DNA of 64,000 bases from Novispirillum itersonii subsp. itersonii ATCC 12639 (GCF_000381985.1 NZ_KB907341.1:186001-250000); one strand, 5' to 3'; positions 24,307-33,664 are shown, counted from the first letter of the stretch. Translations and numbers: made by a program. Notes: generated by a model from the letters alone, not told the origin.

Positions 24307-26499
24307 ATGACCCGGATTCCTGATTTTTCCACCATTCCGTTCTCTGCGGCTGCGGGCGGCTCTCTGGCCGACTGGCAGGCACAGGCCCGTGCCGAAAGCG
24401 GCGCAGATCTGAATGCCCTGCTGTGGCAGACCCCGGAGACACTGGCGGTGAAACCGCTGTATACCGCTGCCGATCTGGCCGGGCTGGACCATCTGCAGAC
24501 CTATCCGGGCGTCGCCCCGTTCCTGCGGGGCCCCTACCCGACCATGTACGTGCAGCAGCCTTGGACCGTGCGCCAGTACGCCGGGTTTTCCACCGCTGAG
24601 GACTCCAACGCCTTTTACCGCCGCAATCTTGCCGCCGGTCAGAAGGGCCTGTCGGTGGCCTTCGACCTTGCCACCCACCGCGGCTACGACTCCGATCATC
24701 CGCGCGTTGCGGGCGACGTCGGTATGGCCGGGGTGGCGATCGACAGCATCTATGACATGCGCACCCTGTTCGACGGCATTCCGCTTGATCAGATGAGCGT
24801 GTCGATGACCATGAACGGGGCGGTGCTGCCGGTACTGGCCCTGTACATCGTCGCCGCCGAGGAACAGGGCGTGAAGCCCGAGCTGCTGTCCGGGACCATT
24901 CAGAATGATATTCTGAAAGAGTTCATGGTCCGCAACACCTACATTTACCCGCCGCAGCCGTCGATGCGGATCATTTCCGACATCTTCGCGTTCACCTCGC
25001 AGCATATGCCGAAGTTCAACTCCATCTCCATCTCCGGCTATCATATGCAGGAAGCCGGGGCGACGGCGGATCTGGAACTGGCCTATACGCTGGCCGACGG
25101 GGTGGAATACGCCCGCGCCGGGATGGCCGCCGGGCTCGACATTGACAAGTTCGCCCCCCGCCTGTCGTTCTTCTGGGCGATCGGCATGAACTTCTATATG
25201 GAAGTGGCGAAGATGCGGGCCGCCCGGATGATCTGGGCCAAGCTGATCCGTCAGTTTAACCCCAAGTCCGACAAGTCGCTCAGCCTGCGCACCCACTGCC
25301 AGACCTCCGGCTGGTCGCTGACCGCGCAGGACGTGTTCAACAACGTCACCCGCACCTGTGTGGAGGCGATGGCGGCAACACAGGGTCACACCCAGTCGCT
25401 GCACACCAACGCGCTGGACGAAGCCCTGGCCCTGCCGACGGACTTCTCCGCCCGCATCGCCCGCAACACCCAGCTGTTTCTGCAGCAGGAAAGCGGCACC
25501 ACCCGGGTGATCGATCCGTGGGGCGGCAGCTATTACGTCGAGCGCCTGACCCGCGATCTGGCCGATCTGGCCTGGCAGCATATTCAGGAAGTCGAGGAAC
25601 AGGGCGGGATGGCCAAGGCCATCGAAGCCGGTATCCCCAAGATGCGGATCGAGGAAGCCGCCGCCCGCACACAGGCCCGCATTGATGCCGGGGTGCAGAC
25701 GGTGGTTGGCGTCAACAAGTTCCAGCTGGAAAACGAAGACGCCCTTGATGTGCTGAAGGTCGATAACTCGGCGGTGCGGGCCCGGCAGATTGAAAAGCTG
25801 CAGCGCCTGCGGGCAGAACGCGACCCGAAGACGGTGGAAAGCTGCCTGACGGCCCTGACCAATGCAGCGTCCTCCGGCGATGGCAACCTGCTGGGGCTGG
25901 CGGTGGACGCCGCCCGCAACAAATGCACCGTCGGCGAAATCTCTGACGCGCTGGAGACGGTCTATGGCCGCCATCAGGCGACCATCCGTGCCATTTCCGG
26001 GGTTTATTCCAAAGAGGTCAAGGGCGTGGACGAAAGCTTTGAGAAGGTCCGGGCGCTGGTCACCGAATTCGAAAAGAATGACGGCCGCCGTCCGCGCGTA
26101 CTGATCGCCAAAATGGGGCAGGACGGGCATGACCGTGGCCAGAAAGTGATCGCCACGGCGTTCGCGGATCTGGGCTTTGACGTCGATATCGGCCCGCTGT
26201 TCCAGACTCCGGCGGAAACCGCCCGTCAGGCCGTGGAAAACGACGTGCATGTCATCGGGGCTTCCTCACTGGCAGCCGGTCACCTGACTCTGGTGCCGGA
26301 GCTGCGCGAAGAACTGAAGAAGCTGGGGCGGGAGGACATCCTGATCGTTGTCGGCGGTGTGATCCCGCCGCAGGATTTTGATGCCCTGTACGATGCCGGG
26401 GCTGCGGCAATCTTCCCGCCCGGCACTAAAATCAGCGTGGCGGCGCAGGACCTGATCGCCAAACTGAATGTCCAGCTTGGGTATACCGAAGCGGCATAA
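24307..26499 (+). CDS. mutB: Methylmalonyl-CoA mutase large (alpha) subunit
   Basis: 730 residues, standard for the catalytic chain. The N-terminal barrel binds CoA substrate ([20 protein letters not shown], then [16 protein letters not shown]). The C-terminal cobalamin domain has GQDGHDRG with His608 as the lower axial ligand to cobalt. LGRE and [11 protein letters not shown] complete the B12 fold. The radical mechanism moves the carbonyl-CoA group between C2 and C3. Because its radicals inactivate it, it needs the GTPase MeaB, encoded 1.1 kb downstream. A GC-rich hairpin lies right after the stop. Confidence 0.97.
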   Translation: MTRIPDFSTIPFSAAAGGSLADWQAQARAESGADLNALLWQTPETLAVKPLYTAADLAGLDHLQTYPGVAPFLRGPYPTMYVQQPWTVRQYAGFSTAEDSNAFYRRNLAAGQKGLSVAFDLATHRGYDSDHPRVAGDVGMAGVAIDSIYDMRTLFDGIPLDQMSVSMTMNGAVLPVLALYIVAAEEQGVKPELLSGTIQNDILKEFMVRNTYIYPPQPSMRIISDIFAFTSQHMPKFNSISISGYHMQEAGATADLELAYTLADGVEYARAGMAAGLDIDKFAPRLSFFWAIGMNFYMEVAKMRAARMIWAKLIRQFNPKSDKSLSLRTHCQTSGWSLTAQDVFNNVTRTCVEAMAATQGHTQSLHTNALDEALALPTDFSARIARNTQLFLQQESGTTRVIDPWGGSYYVERLTRDLADLAWQHIQEVEEQGGMAKAIEAGIPKMRIEEAAARTQARIDAGVQTVVGVNKFQLENEDALDVLKVDNSAVRARQIEKLQRLRAERDPKTVESCLTALTNAASSGDGNLLGLAVDAARNKCTVGEISDALETVYGRHQATIRAISGVYSKEVKGVDESFEKVRALVTEFEKNDGRRPRVLIAKMGQDGHDRGQKVIATAFADLGFDVDIGPLFQTPAETARQAVENDVHVIGASSLAAGHLTLVPELREELKKLGREDILIVVGGVIPPQDFDALYDAGAAAIFPPGTKISVAAQDLIAKLNVQLGYTEAA

Positions 26500-26510
26500 C
26501 CATCACGGCG

Positions 26511-26551
26511 CCCGATGCCCGGACCCTGAACGACAGGCCCCGGGCATCGGG
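26511..26551. terminator. Bidirectional hairpin between mutB and a convergent gene
   Basis: A perfect 12-bp stem (26511-26522 with 26540-26551) with a 17-nt loop lies between two convergent genes. There is no U-tract on the plus side, so its strength is uncertain. Confidence 0.6.
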
Positions 26552-26556
26552 ATCCG

Positions 26557-27333
26557 TTAGTGCGGAAGCTGCACCAAGGCCGGATTCAGCCAGCGGTTGA
26601 CAATGGTCTGCAGGGTGCCATCTGACCGGATCCGGTCCAGCCCCTCGGCAAACCGGGCCGCCTTTGCCTCCTGCCCCTTGGGGAAAATCACATGCCGCCC
26701 CACTTCATTCAGGCTGTCCGGCAGGATCAGCAGCTGCCCGGCCAGCCCCTGACTGTCCGCCGCCCCCGAAAGGCTCCAGATATCACCGATCATCGCATCG
26801 GCCCGCCCGGCAGCCAGCATCTTGACCCCCAGCGTCACATCGTTGACCGGAATCCGGGTGAAGCCGGTCGCGGCATCAAAATCAGCGGTATAGGCATACC
26901 CCTGCACCGTCACCACCCGCAGGCCGGTCAGATCGGCAACACTCTCAAAGCGGATCGGGTTGCCGCGCCGGACCATCACCACGGTCCGCCCCATACGGAA
27001 CGGCCCGACCAACAGGTACTTTTCCCGCCGTTCCGGGGTCTCCACAAACTGGAAGGCCAGATCATACCCATCCAGATCCAGCCGCTTCAGCACCCGGTTC
27101 CACGGCATCGCCTCGTACCGGGGGGTAACGCCGATCCGGGTCAGGACCGCATCGACAATTTCGGTGTCCAGCCCCGCCGGGCGGGTCCCATCCAGCCAGG
27201 AATAGGGCGGAAAGCGGTCATCCATCAGCACATGCCAGACCTCCGTCGCCCGGCAGCCCCCTGAACCAAGGACAACGCCAAGCACGGTCAGGACCAGATA
27301 AAGTGCTGATCGCAGACGAGAGCTTCCAGACAC
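26557..27333 (-). CDS. Periplasmic solute-binding protein, family 3
   Basis: 258 residues with an N-terminal signal peptide (~1-29, core LYLVLTVLGVVLGSGG followed by Cys27). The cysteine could be a lipobox, but GSGGC is a poor match, so cleavage by signal peptidase I is equally likely. The type 2 periplasmic fold shows DDRFPPYSWLDG, then DTEIVDAVLTRIGV, DLAFQFVETPERREKY and a closing LDRIRSDGTLQTIVNRW. Family members bind polar amino acids or act as sensor-like ligand proteins. No ABC permease or ATPase gene is near, so it may feed a distant transporter or a signalling protein. It sits between mutB and meaB. Confidence 0.85.
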   Translation of the reverse strand: MSGSSRLRSALYLVLTVLGVVLGSGGCRATEVWHVLMDDRFPPYSWLDGTRPAGLDTEIVDAVLTRIGVTPRYEAMPWNRVLKRLDLDGYDLAFQFVETPERREKYLLVGPFRMGRTVVMVRRGNPIRFESVADLTGLRVVTVQGYAYTADFDAATGFTRIPVNDVTLGVKMLAAGRADAMIGDIWSLSGAADSQGLAGQLLILPDSLNEVGRHVIFPKGQEAKAARFAEGLDRIRSDGTLQTIVNRWLNPALVQLPH

Positions 27334-27381
27334 TGACAGGCCCTCCGTGGATTTAGGTGGGCTTTCATTGCGGCAAAGCCC

Positions 27382-27432
27382 TGGAGTATTTTCCGGTTGA
27401 GTAGGGTCCGGTCAATCGCAGAAAATACTCCA
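27382..27432. repeat. 51-bp interrupted palindrome upstream of meaB
   Basis: Perfect 12-bp inverted arms TGGAGTATTTTC (27382-27393) and GAAAATACTCCA (27421-27432), with inner arms CGGTTGA and TCAATCG nearly complementary. The whole unit can fold into one long stem. No U-tract follows on either strand. It lies between the divergent binding-protein gene and meaB. Confidence 0.75.
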
Positions 27433-27595
27433 CCTTTAAAGAATGAGAGCATTTTCAACCACAAAACCGGTGCCCGCCCTTGCTGGAAACGCCCAGCGGA
27501 ACCCCAGCACTTACCGCCTTCACAGTTAACGATACTATAACCTTATCTATCGAGAGACCGGATTCTTCCCCTTTTTCGTACAGAAGGAAACCACC

Positions 27596-28597
27596 ATGCC
27601 GATCGCCATGCCGACCGTCGATGACTACGTATCCGGTGTTCTCGCCGGGGACCGGGCGATGATGGGCCGGGCAATCACCCTGATCGAAAGCCGGGCTGAC
27701 CGTCATCGGGTGATGGCGCAGCAGGTGCTGACCCGTCTGCTGCCCCATGCCGGCAAGGCACACCGCATTGGCATTTCCGGGGTGCCGGGGGTCGGAAAAT
27801 CGACATTTATCGAGACATTCGGCTGTAATCTGACCGCAGAAGGCCTGAAAGTGGCCGTTCTGGCGGTGGATCCGACCTCAAGCCGCAGCGGGGGTTCGAT
27901 TCTGGGCGATAAAACCCGCATGGCCCGTCTGACCGCCGATGAGCGGGCATTTATCCGGCCATCACCGACCTCGGGCCATCTTGGCGGGGTGGCGCGGGCA
28001 ACGCGGGAAACCATGATCCTGTGTGAAGCCGCCGGGTATGATGTTGTGCTGGTGGAAACCGTCGGGACCGGTCAGTCGGAAACCATGGTCGCTGACATGG
28101 TTGATTTCTTTCTGGTGCTGATGCTGCCCAACGCCGGGGACGAGCTGCAGGGCATCAAAAAAGGCATTCTGGAACTGGCAGACCTAATCGCCGTCAATAA
28201 GGTTGATGACGAGAATGATCTGAAAGCCAAAGCCGCCAAGCGCGACTATGAGAACGCGCTGCATATTCTGACCCCGGCCAGCAGCAACTGGACGCCGCTG
28301 GTGCTGATGATGTCGGGTCTGAACAACCGCAACCTCAACACCCTGTGGGAAAAAATTCAGGAACACCGCCGCATCCTGACCACCAGCGGGGAACTGGACA
28401 CCAAGCGGCGGGAACAGCATAAGACCTGGATGTGGGCCATGCTGAAAGAACGGCTGCTGCACGCTTTCGAAACCCATCCGCAGGTGGCCGCCCTGATCCC
28501 GCAGATGGAACAGGCGGTACAGGGCGGCACCCTGACCCCGACCGTTGCCGCCGAGCGGCTTCTGGGTGCCTTCGGGCTGGATGCCCTGACGGTCTGA
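27596..28597 (+). CDS. meaB: Methylmalonyl-CoA mutase-associated GTPase MeaB
   Basis: 333 residues. It is a G3E-family P-loop GTPase that loads and protects adenosylcobalamin in methylmalonyl-CoA mutase. Walker A is GVPGVGKST (~62-70). VDPTSSRSGGSILGDKTRM is the switch region typical of MeaB/ArgK, VETVGTGQSE is switch II, and NKVD binds the guanine. The older name ArgK (arginine transport kinase) reflects misassignment. MPIAMPT at the start has an ATG at 27596, with AAGGAAA upstream. It is separated from mutAB by a divergent binding-protein gene and so has its own promoter. Its stop abuts the DUF2867 gene stop (convergent, no gap). Confidence 0.95.
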   Translation: MPIAMPTVDDYVSGVLAGDRAMMGRAITLIESRADRHRVMAQQVLTRLLPHAGKAHRIGISGVPGVGKSTFIETFGCNLTAEGLKVAVLAVDPTSSRSGGSILGDKTRMARLTADERAFIRPSPTSGHLGGVARATRETMILCEAAGYDVVLVETVGTGQSETMVADMVDFFLVLMLPNAGDELQGIKKGILELADLIAVNKVDDENDLKAKAAKRDYENALHILTPASSNWTPLVLMMSGLNNRNLNTLWEKIQEHRRILTTSGELDTKRREQHKTWMWAMLKERLLHAFETHPQVAALIPQMEQAVQGGTLTPTVAAERLLGAFGLDALTV

Positions 28598-29122
28598 TTA
28601 CAGTGCGGCGGCCCGCAGCACCGCCGGGGCAATCACCCGGTGGGCCGGGCCGACCACCAGCATATACAGGCGGCCCAGAAGGTTGTGGATCACCACGCTG
28701 GTGGTGACGTAGACCGCGGCCTCATCCCCTTCAGTCCATCGGCTGACCGAAATGAAAACATCCAGATGGCGGTCTTTTTCGCCGAAGACCACCTCGGTGT
28801 CTGAGTGCGCATAGACGGTGAAGGGGCCGATCCGGTCACCAAGGGTTACCGCATGCTGTTCCGGCTGCGGCTGCCCCAGACGGCCGACATCTTTCAGACC
28901 CAGCCGCCGCATTGCCGCATTGCGAAGATCCATCAGACGGTCAACCCATGCCGGAGTCCGGCTGAAAATGCGCTGTGCCAGCTGCACGGGCGATGCCCCC
29001 TGCCCCGGCGCAGACAGCCGACGCCGGTAACTGTCGCGAAAGTTCCAGCGTGGCATCAGGGCCTCAATCAGCAGTCCTGCCGGTGGCGCTGTCTTGATCA
29101 CCCCGGCTTTGTGTACCGTCAT
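28598..29122 (-). CDS. DUF2867 family protein
   Basis: 174 residues from the ATG at 29122, chosen because AGGAGG lies 8 bp upstream; the frame continues to 29185 without support. The sequence has DUF2867 features: a central RWNFRDSYRR, then IGPFTVYAHSDTEVVFGEKD, HLDVFISV and a hydrophobic C-terminal helix around RLYMLVVGPAHRVIAP. Family members occur as short stand-alone proteins or fused to SDR-type oxidoreductases, with no settled function. It is downstream of, and on the same strand as, the MFS transporter (32 bp), so it is likely the last gene of a DUF3088-MFS-DUF2867 unit. Confidence 0.7.
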   Translation of the reverse strand: MTVHKAGVIKTAPPAGLLIEALMPRWNFRDSYRRRLSAPGQGASPVQLAQRIFSRTPAWVDRLMDLRNAAMRRLGLKDVGRLGQPQPEQHAVTLGDRIGPFTVYAHSDTEVVFGEKDRHLDVFISVSRWTEGDEAAVYVTTSVVIHNLLGRLYMLVVGPAHRVIAPAVLRAAAL

Positions 29123-29154
29123 GTCCCCGGTCCTCCTGTCTTCTGCCACCCGGA

Positions 29155-30390
29155 TCACGCTCCGTCCGGCGTCCGCAGCACCCACGCCCAGAACAGCAGC
29201 AACGCAATCAGGCCAAGTGCCGCCGACAGGCCGAAGGCTGCGACATGGCCGAGATCCTCATAAATAATTCCAAACAGGAACGAGGCCGGCAACAAAGCAA
29301 AGCTGCTGATCAGATTATACCATCCAAACGCCGTTCCCCTGCGGTCCTCCGGCGCCATATCGGCGACCAGTGCCCGCTCAACCCCCTCGTTCGCCGCCAT
29401 AAACAGCCCATAGCCAAGGAACAGGGCAATCAACACCGGGCCGTCACCATTCAGCGCCAGAGCCAGATAAATCACCACAAACAGAATCCAGCTGGCAATC
29501 AGTACGGGATTACGGCCAATCCGGTCTGACAGCGCCGACAGCGGAGTGCCAAAAACCACCGCCACCGCGGACACACCGGCCCACAGCAGCGGGATATGCG
29601 CCTGCGTCACCCCCAGCTCAGACGCCCGCAGCAGCAGAAACATCGTCGATGACTTACCAAGCGTGAAAACCCCCAGAACCAGCAGAAAGCGCCGGAACCG
29701 CAGGGGCATAGAGCCCAGAGACCAATCAACGGCTGCCCGGCGCGGCGGGGTGTAGCCTTTCGGCTCCGTCAGAAACCCGGCAAGTGCGATGGCTGCCATC
29801 GCCGGAATAATCGTCAGCAGGAAAATCGTCTCAATCGGAACAGCCAGCGCCAAAAGTCCTGCCGCTACCAGCGGGCCGATCACCGCACCGGCATTATCCA
29901 TGGCCCGGTGCAGACCATAGGCAATGCCACGGTTATCATCACTGACCGAAGCGGCCAGCAGGGCATCCCGTGGCGAGCTGCGCAGTCCTTTCCCCAGCCG
30001 GTCCATGAACCGTAAAGCCATCACCCCACCCCAGCCGGTGGCCAGCACCATCAGCGGGCGGGAGATACCGGCCAGAGTATACCCGAGTAAAATCATACCC
30101 TTGCTGCGTCGGGTCCGGTCATTGATGATCCCCGACACCAGTTTCAGCAGGCTGGAGGTGGCATCCGCCACGCCTTCAATCAGCCCCAGCGCCGACGGCC
30201 CGGCCATCAGAACCGTGGCCAGATACAAAGGCACCAGGGGATAGACCATGTCACTGGCCGCATCATTGAGCAGGCTGACAAAACCGACCAGCCACACCGT
30301 CGGCGACAGCCCGCCGAGCGTCGCCAGAAATCCCTGTCTTCCCTGAGGGGGTCTTCCCTGAGGGGATCGCTTCGGGTGATGCCGCCTCAC
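29155..30390 (-). CDS. Major facilitator superfamily transporter
   Basis: 411 residues starting at a GTG at 30390. About eleven or twelve membrane helices are visible, with a cytoplasmic MFS signature DRLGKGLRSSPRDALLA at ~133 and a second at LSDRIGRNP. It resembles the putative drug/solute exporters of the UMF1/YajR-type clusters in bacteria; substrate unknown. The start codon overlaps the stop of the DUF3088 gene by four bases (GTGA), so translation is coupled. The basic N-terminus (MRRHHPKRSPQGRPPQGRQG) is cytoplasmic. Confidence 0.85.
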   Translation of the reverse strand: MRRHHPKRSPQGRPPQGRQGFLATLGGLSPTVWLVGFVSLLNDAASDMVYPLVPLYLATVLMAGPSALGLIEGVADATSSLLKLVSGIINDRTRRSKGMILLGYTLAGISRPLMVLATGWGGVMALRFMDRLGKGLRSSPRDALLAASVSDDNRGIAYGLHRAMDNAGAVIGPLVAAGLLALAVPIETIFLLTIIPAMAAIALAGFLTEPKGYTPPRRAAVDWSLGSMPLRFRRFLLVLGVFTLGKSSTMFLLLRASELGVTQAHIPLLWAGVSAVAVVFGTPLSALSDRIGRNPVLIASWILFVVIYLALALNGDGPVLIALFLGYGLFMAANEGVERALVADMAPEDRRGTAFGWYNLISSFALLPASFLFGIIYEDLGHVAAFGLSAALGLIALLLFWAWVLRTPDGA

Positions 30391-30713
30391 GGGACCGTGA
30401 CCCGACCCCGTCCGGCAGGCACGGCATGGGCATGATGGAGGTAGGTCAGAATCTCGACCATATCCTCGGTCACGGTCCGCCCATCAGGGGTTTCACGGAT
30501 CAGCAACGGGCAGCCCTGCTTGTCCGGCCCGACGAAATCAACAATGGCCTGACGCGGACGGGGGAAATCAACATACCGGATCTCCAGCCTGTCGCGCAGC
30601 CCCGGCACCGTCGCCAGAATCCCTTCGACAATCATACAGTCGGGGCAGAACTGCTGGCTTCCGCCCTCTGACGGGAAAGACGGCGGCAGCAGATACAGAA
30701 TGTCACGGGCCAT
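30387..30713 (-). CDS. DUF3088 thioredoxin-like protein
   Basis: 108 residues. It matches the DUF3088 pattern: an LYLLPPSFPSEG start, FCPDCMIVEGILATVPGLRD with a CxxC pair (FCPDC), RYVDFPRPRQAIVDFVGPDKQGCPLL, and an ending with VEILTYL. The fold is thioredoxin/glutathione-transferase-like and the CxxC could be redox-active. Known function is lacking. The gene is upstream of, and translationally coupled to, the MFS transporter. A GAGGGG ribosome site precedes the ATG at 30713. Confidence 0.78.
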   Translation of the reverse strand: MARDILYLLPPSFPSEGGSQQFCPDCMIVEGILATVPGLRDRLEIRYVDFPRPRQAIVDFVGPDKQGCPLLIRETPDGRTVTEDMVEILTYLHHAHAVPAGRGRVTVP

Positions 30714-30782
30714 GGAACCGGTTTCCCCCTCATCTTTTTTAAAAGCTCTCTTATCAGGAACTCTACCGCCGGTATCCCCAAA

Positions 30783-30820
30783 GGAAAAGGGGGTGCCCGT
30801 TCCCGGACACCCCCTTTTCC
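30783..30820 (-). terminator. Hairpin after the saccharopine dehydrogenase-like gene
   Basis: A 16-bp stem with one mismatch (GGAAAAGGGGGTG from 30783, complement ending at 30820), placed 22 bp after the minus-strand stop. The downstream T content is short (CCTTTGGGG). Confidence 0.7.
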
Positions 30821-30841
30821 TGTCGCAGGGCGAGGCTGGCG

Positions 30842-31969
30842 TTACGCCGCCTTGACAGATCCGGCCCCGACACCGGCGGCAGAGCCACCTTCGTTCTGGG
30901 CATAGACTTTACCGAAGCGGTTGCCGAGGAAGGTCGCCAGAGAGACATCTTCCTGCTTCACGAAACCACGTGACGGCAGTTTGCCCTCATGCAGCAGGTC
31001 GAGCATGGTGCAGATACCGGCGGCAGTGGTGATCTGGATGCCGGAGCGGAAGGTGTCGCCGACCATACGGCCATACACTTTGTTGGCATAGCTTTCCTGC
31101 AGCAGGCGGCCATTGCGGTAACCGCTGACGGTGACGAAAATCACGATCACGTCCTGCGGGGTCGCCGGAATGGAACGTTCCATGATGTCCTTCAGCAGGT
31201 CTCGGCGCTCACCCAGACGCAGATCCTGCAGCAGCACCTTCATGATATCGCGATGACCCGGATAACGGATCGACCGGTAGTTGAGGGTCCGCACCTTGCC
31301 CGACAGGGTATCACACAGGGTCCCGAGACCGCCGGAGGTGTTGAAGGCTTCGTATTCCACGCCGTCAAGGGACAGGTGTTCCAGCTCTTCCAGCGGCGGC
31401 ACCAGCACTTTTTCGCCATCGACCACGGCTTCACACGGCTCCAGATACTCGTTGATCAGGCCGTCGGTGCTCCAGGTCAGGTTATATTTCAGAGCATTAT
31501 GCGGGTAGACCGGCAGGGCACCGACACGCATCTTGACACTGTCGAGGCTGTCATAGCGGCTGGCGACATCATGGGCCACCACCGAAATGAAGCCCGGGGC
31601 CAGACCACACTGCGGGATGAAGGTCGAGGTACCTTCCACCGCAAACTGCTTGACGGCACGGGTCGAGGCAACGTCTTCCGTCAGATCAAGGTAATGCACG
31701 CCCAGATCGCGGGCAGCGCGGGCCACGTCGATGGTCAGGCTGTACGGCAGGGCGCTGAGGACGGCAAAACGGCCCTTCATCGCGGCCCGCAGGGCATCAG
31801 GATCAGCGGCGTTCAGCACCAGGGTCGTCATGTTCTGACGCTTCGGCAGACGCGCCAGCGCGTCACCATTCTGATCGGCGATGGTGACGGCGTAATCGCC
31901 GGTCGCAGTCAGCAGATCGACAATGGTTTCACCGATTTTGCCACCACCGAGAAGCAGAATGTCACGCAT
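30842..31969 (-). CDS. Saccharopine dehydrogenase-like / lysine-type oxidoreductase
   Basis: 375 residues from the ATG at 31969, preceded by AGGAGG. The N-terminal Rossmann site is MRDILLLGGGKIGETIVDLL. Typical family stretches follow: YLDLTEDVASTRAVKQFA, PQCGLAPGFISVVAHDVA, and TWSTDGLINEYLEPCEAV. It belongs to the saccharopine dehydrogenase (glutamate-forming)/lysine 6-dehydrogenase/carboxynorspermidine synthase group. These cannot be split by eye. The divergent Lrp/AsnC-type gene 153 bp away suggests amino acid control, and so lysine or related catabolism. No lysine-ketoglutarate reductase is in the window. Confidence 0.8.
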   Translation of the reverse strand: MRDILLLGGGKIGETIVDLLTATGDYAVTIADQNGDALARLPKRQNMTTLVLNAADPDALRAAMKGRFAVLSALPYSLTIDVARAARDLGVHYLDLTEDVASTRAVKQFAVEGTSTFIPQCGLAPGFISVVAHDVASRYDSLDSVKMRVGALPVYPHNALKYNLTWSTDGLINEYLEPCEAVVDGEKVLVPPLEELEHLSLDGVEYEAFNTSGGLGTLCDTLSGKVRTLNYRSIRYPGHRDIMKVLLQDLRLGERRDLLKDIMERSIPATPQDVIVIFVTVSGYRNGRLLQESYANKVYGRMVGDTFRSGIQITTAAGICTMLDLLHEGKLPSRGFVKQEDVSLATFLGNRFGKVYAQNEGGSAAGVGAGSVKAA

Positions 31970-32122
31970 GAGAACCTCCTGTTTGCGTTCTGTGAGCCGG
32001 GACCCGTCGTCAGGACCCCGACCTGTTAAGAGGTATTCTGAAGCGCAAAACAGTCGATCTGAAGTCTGCATTCTGCCATAGTGCGCCATAAGACCAGTCA
32101 TAATGACGGAGATTTTGGCGAA

Positions 32123-32551
32123 ATGATTGATGATCTCGACCGCCGCCTGCTCGATGCCCTGCGGGCCAATGCGCGGGAGCCAACCGCCGCGCTGGCCCGG
32201 CGGCTGGGGATCTCCCGCAGCACGGTGCAAAGCCGGATCCTGCGGCTGGAAGAAACGGGTGTCATCGGCGGATATACCATCCGCCTGACCGATGATTTCT
32301 CGCAGCGGATGATCCGCGCTCACGTCATGCTGAGCGTACAGCCCAAACACGCGGCCCGGGTCGCTCACGCCATCCGGCAGATCCTTGAGGTCCGCGCCCT
32401 GCACACCATCAGCGGCATGTTTGACATGATCGCCGAAGTGACCACTGAGACCATGGATGCGATGGATGCCGTCACCGACCGGATCGGCGCGGTGACCGGT
32501 GTAGACCGGACCCAGACATCAATCCTGATGGCCACGCGGTTTGAACGCTGA
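32123..32551 (+). CDS. Lrp/AsnC family transcriptional regulator
   Basis: 142 residues from the ATG at 32123 (MIDDLDRRLL); a GTG at 32081 is the alternative but adds a non-family leader. The N-terminal winged helix (DRRLLDALRANAREPTAALA, then GISRSTVQSRILRLEETGVI) and C-terminal ligand domain (HVMLSVQPKHAARV, HTISGMFDMIAEV) are classic. These proteins respond to amino acids. It reads divergently from the saccharopine dehydrogenase-like gene and is its likely regulator. Confidence 0.9.
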   Translation: MIDDLDRRLLDALRANAREPTAALARRLGISRSTVQSRILRLEETGVIGGYTIRLTDDFSQRMIRAHVMLSVQPKHAARVAHAIRQILEVRALHTISGMFDMIAEVTTETMDAMDAVTDRIGAVTGVDRTQTSILMATRFER

Positions 32552-32638
32552 CCGCCCCCGAACACAAGGACAGAACACGGGGCCAGCAGCCCTCAGGAGA
32601 TCCCTCTCTCTCCCGCCAAACAGCTCTGCCGTGCCGGA

Positions 32639-33316
32639 TCAGGTCGGCAGAAGGGTGAACTGCACCAACAACGGTGTCTCCAGCCCCCGCTTGCGCACTT
32701 TATCCGGGATTTCCCCCATGAAATCACAGGGCCGCCACTCCCGGCACTGAGCCAGCCGGAAACCAACCCCGGAGCAGGCATTGATGTAGTCAGAAAAACG
32801 ATGGGCAACCGTCGGCATCCGGATCTCTGTTTCACCGTCGCGGAAGTGGGCACTGACTGCATTCAACGACAGAAATGGGTGAATCTCGATGATCACACAG
32901 TCACCGGAGGGACGCAGAAGACGACGGGCCTCCCGCAAAGGGCCCGTAAGATCACTGACATGCTCAAGACTCAGCACAAAAATCACCAGATCCACGCTGC
33001 CGTCGGGCAACGGCAGCGGGCTGGCCATGTCCTGCTGCAACAGGGTAAACGTGGCATCCCGGTTCCGGGCCCGCTCCAGCATGCCCGGAGACAGGTCGCA
33101 CCCGGTCAGAGCCACTGCGCCCGCCCGCTTCAGACAGGCGAGATTCCGGCCGGTTCCACAGCCAAACTCCACGACCGCCTTACCGCACGCCTGCGGGGCC
33201 AGATCTTCCATAATCCGGGTTGCGCCAAAAACCATCGGATTGTCATAGCTGTCATAGGTCGCCGACCACAGATCGTAGGCTGTCGCCACCGGCAGCAGCA
33301 GAGAATCATTCGTCAT
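32639..33316 (-). CDS. SAM-dependent methyltransferase
   Basis: 225 residues. Motif I VVEFGCGTGRNLACLKRAGA is at ~48, then DLSPGMLERAR, LPDGSVDLVIFVLSLEHV and LLRPSGDCVIIEIHP. This is the Methyltransf_11/25 type. The N-terminal AYDLWSATYDSYDNPMV is typical of enzymes acting on small molecules such as quinones, siderophores or malonyl carriers. Two residues before the motif are canonical. There is no neighbour in the same direction upstream within 400 bp, so the substrate is unclear. Confidence 0.85.
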   Translation of the reverse strand: MTNDSLLLPVATAYDLWSATYDSYDNPMVFGATRIMEDLAPQACGKAVVEFGCGTGRNLACLKRAGAVALTGCDLSPGMLERARNRDATFTLLQQDMASPLPLPDGSVDLVIFVLSLEHVSDLTGPLREARRLLRPSGDCVIIEIHPFLSLNAVSAHFRDGETEIRMPTVAHRFSDYINACSGVGFRLAQCREWRPCDFMGEIPDKVRKRGLETPLLVQFTLLPT

Positions 33317-33664
33317 TATCAGGTCTCCACGGCATCACGGCTCCCCCGGCAGAAAAACTGCCGGATACTGAACACGCGGAAGGACACGCCATCCTTGCGT
33401 GTACAGCCCGTTTCACCGGGGAAAGCCGGAACCAGAATGTCAGGAGAGCAATACGGCGGTTAAACATACGGCTCCCCTTGCGAGAGGGCCGTCCCGCGTT
33501 CGGAGCAAGTAGTTTTCGGGCACATCTGCTTTTATCTGTGCCGTTCAGCTCCGCCAGAGCTGCTTTTCTATAACGGTCCGCTCTGCCGCCGTCAACAGAC
33601 ACTCCCTCAGGCCAGAGCGCTGGCGCAAGACAGATCCCTGAACAGAACCGCTCCGGACGAATAA
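33317..33664. other. Intergenic stretch between a methyltransferase and a DUF2336 gene
   Basis: About 350 bp with no supported gene. A 98-codon minus-strand frame crosses it and runs into the methyltransferase start, but its composition is not gene-like and it has no ribosome site. A small hairpin around CCGGCAG/CTGCCGG lies near 33347-33365. Confidence 0.5.

Noticed and set aside
23446-26250. 934-codon minus-strand open frame
   Set aside because: It lies antisense to mutA and mutB, whose protein matches are complete; the long opposite frame comes from GC-rich codon use.
33306-33602. 98-codon minus-strand frame before a methyltransferase gene
   Set aside because: No ribosome site, overlaps the methyltransferase start, and has no family-like composition.
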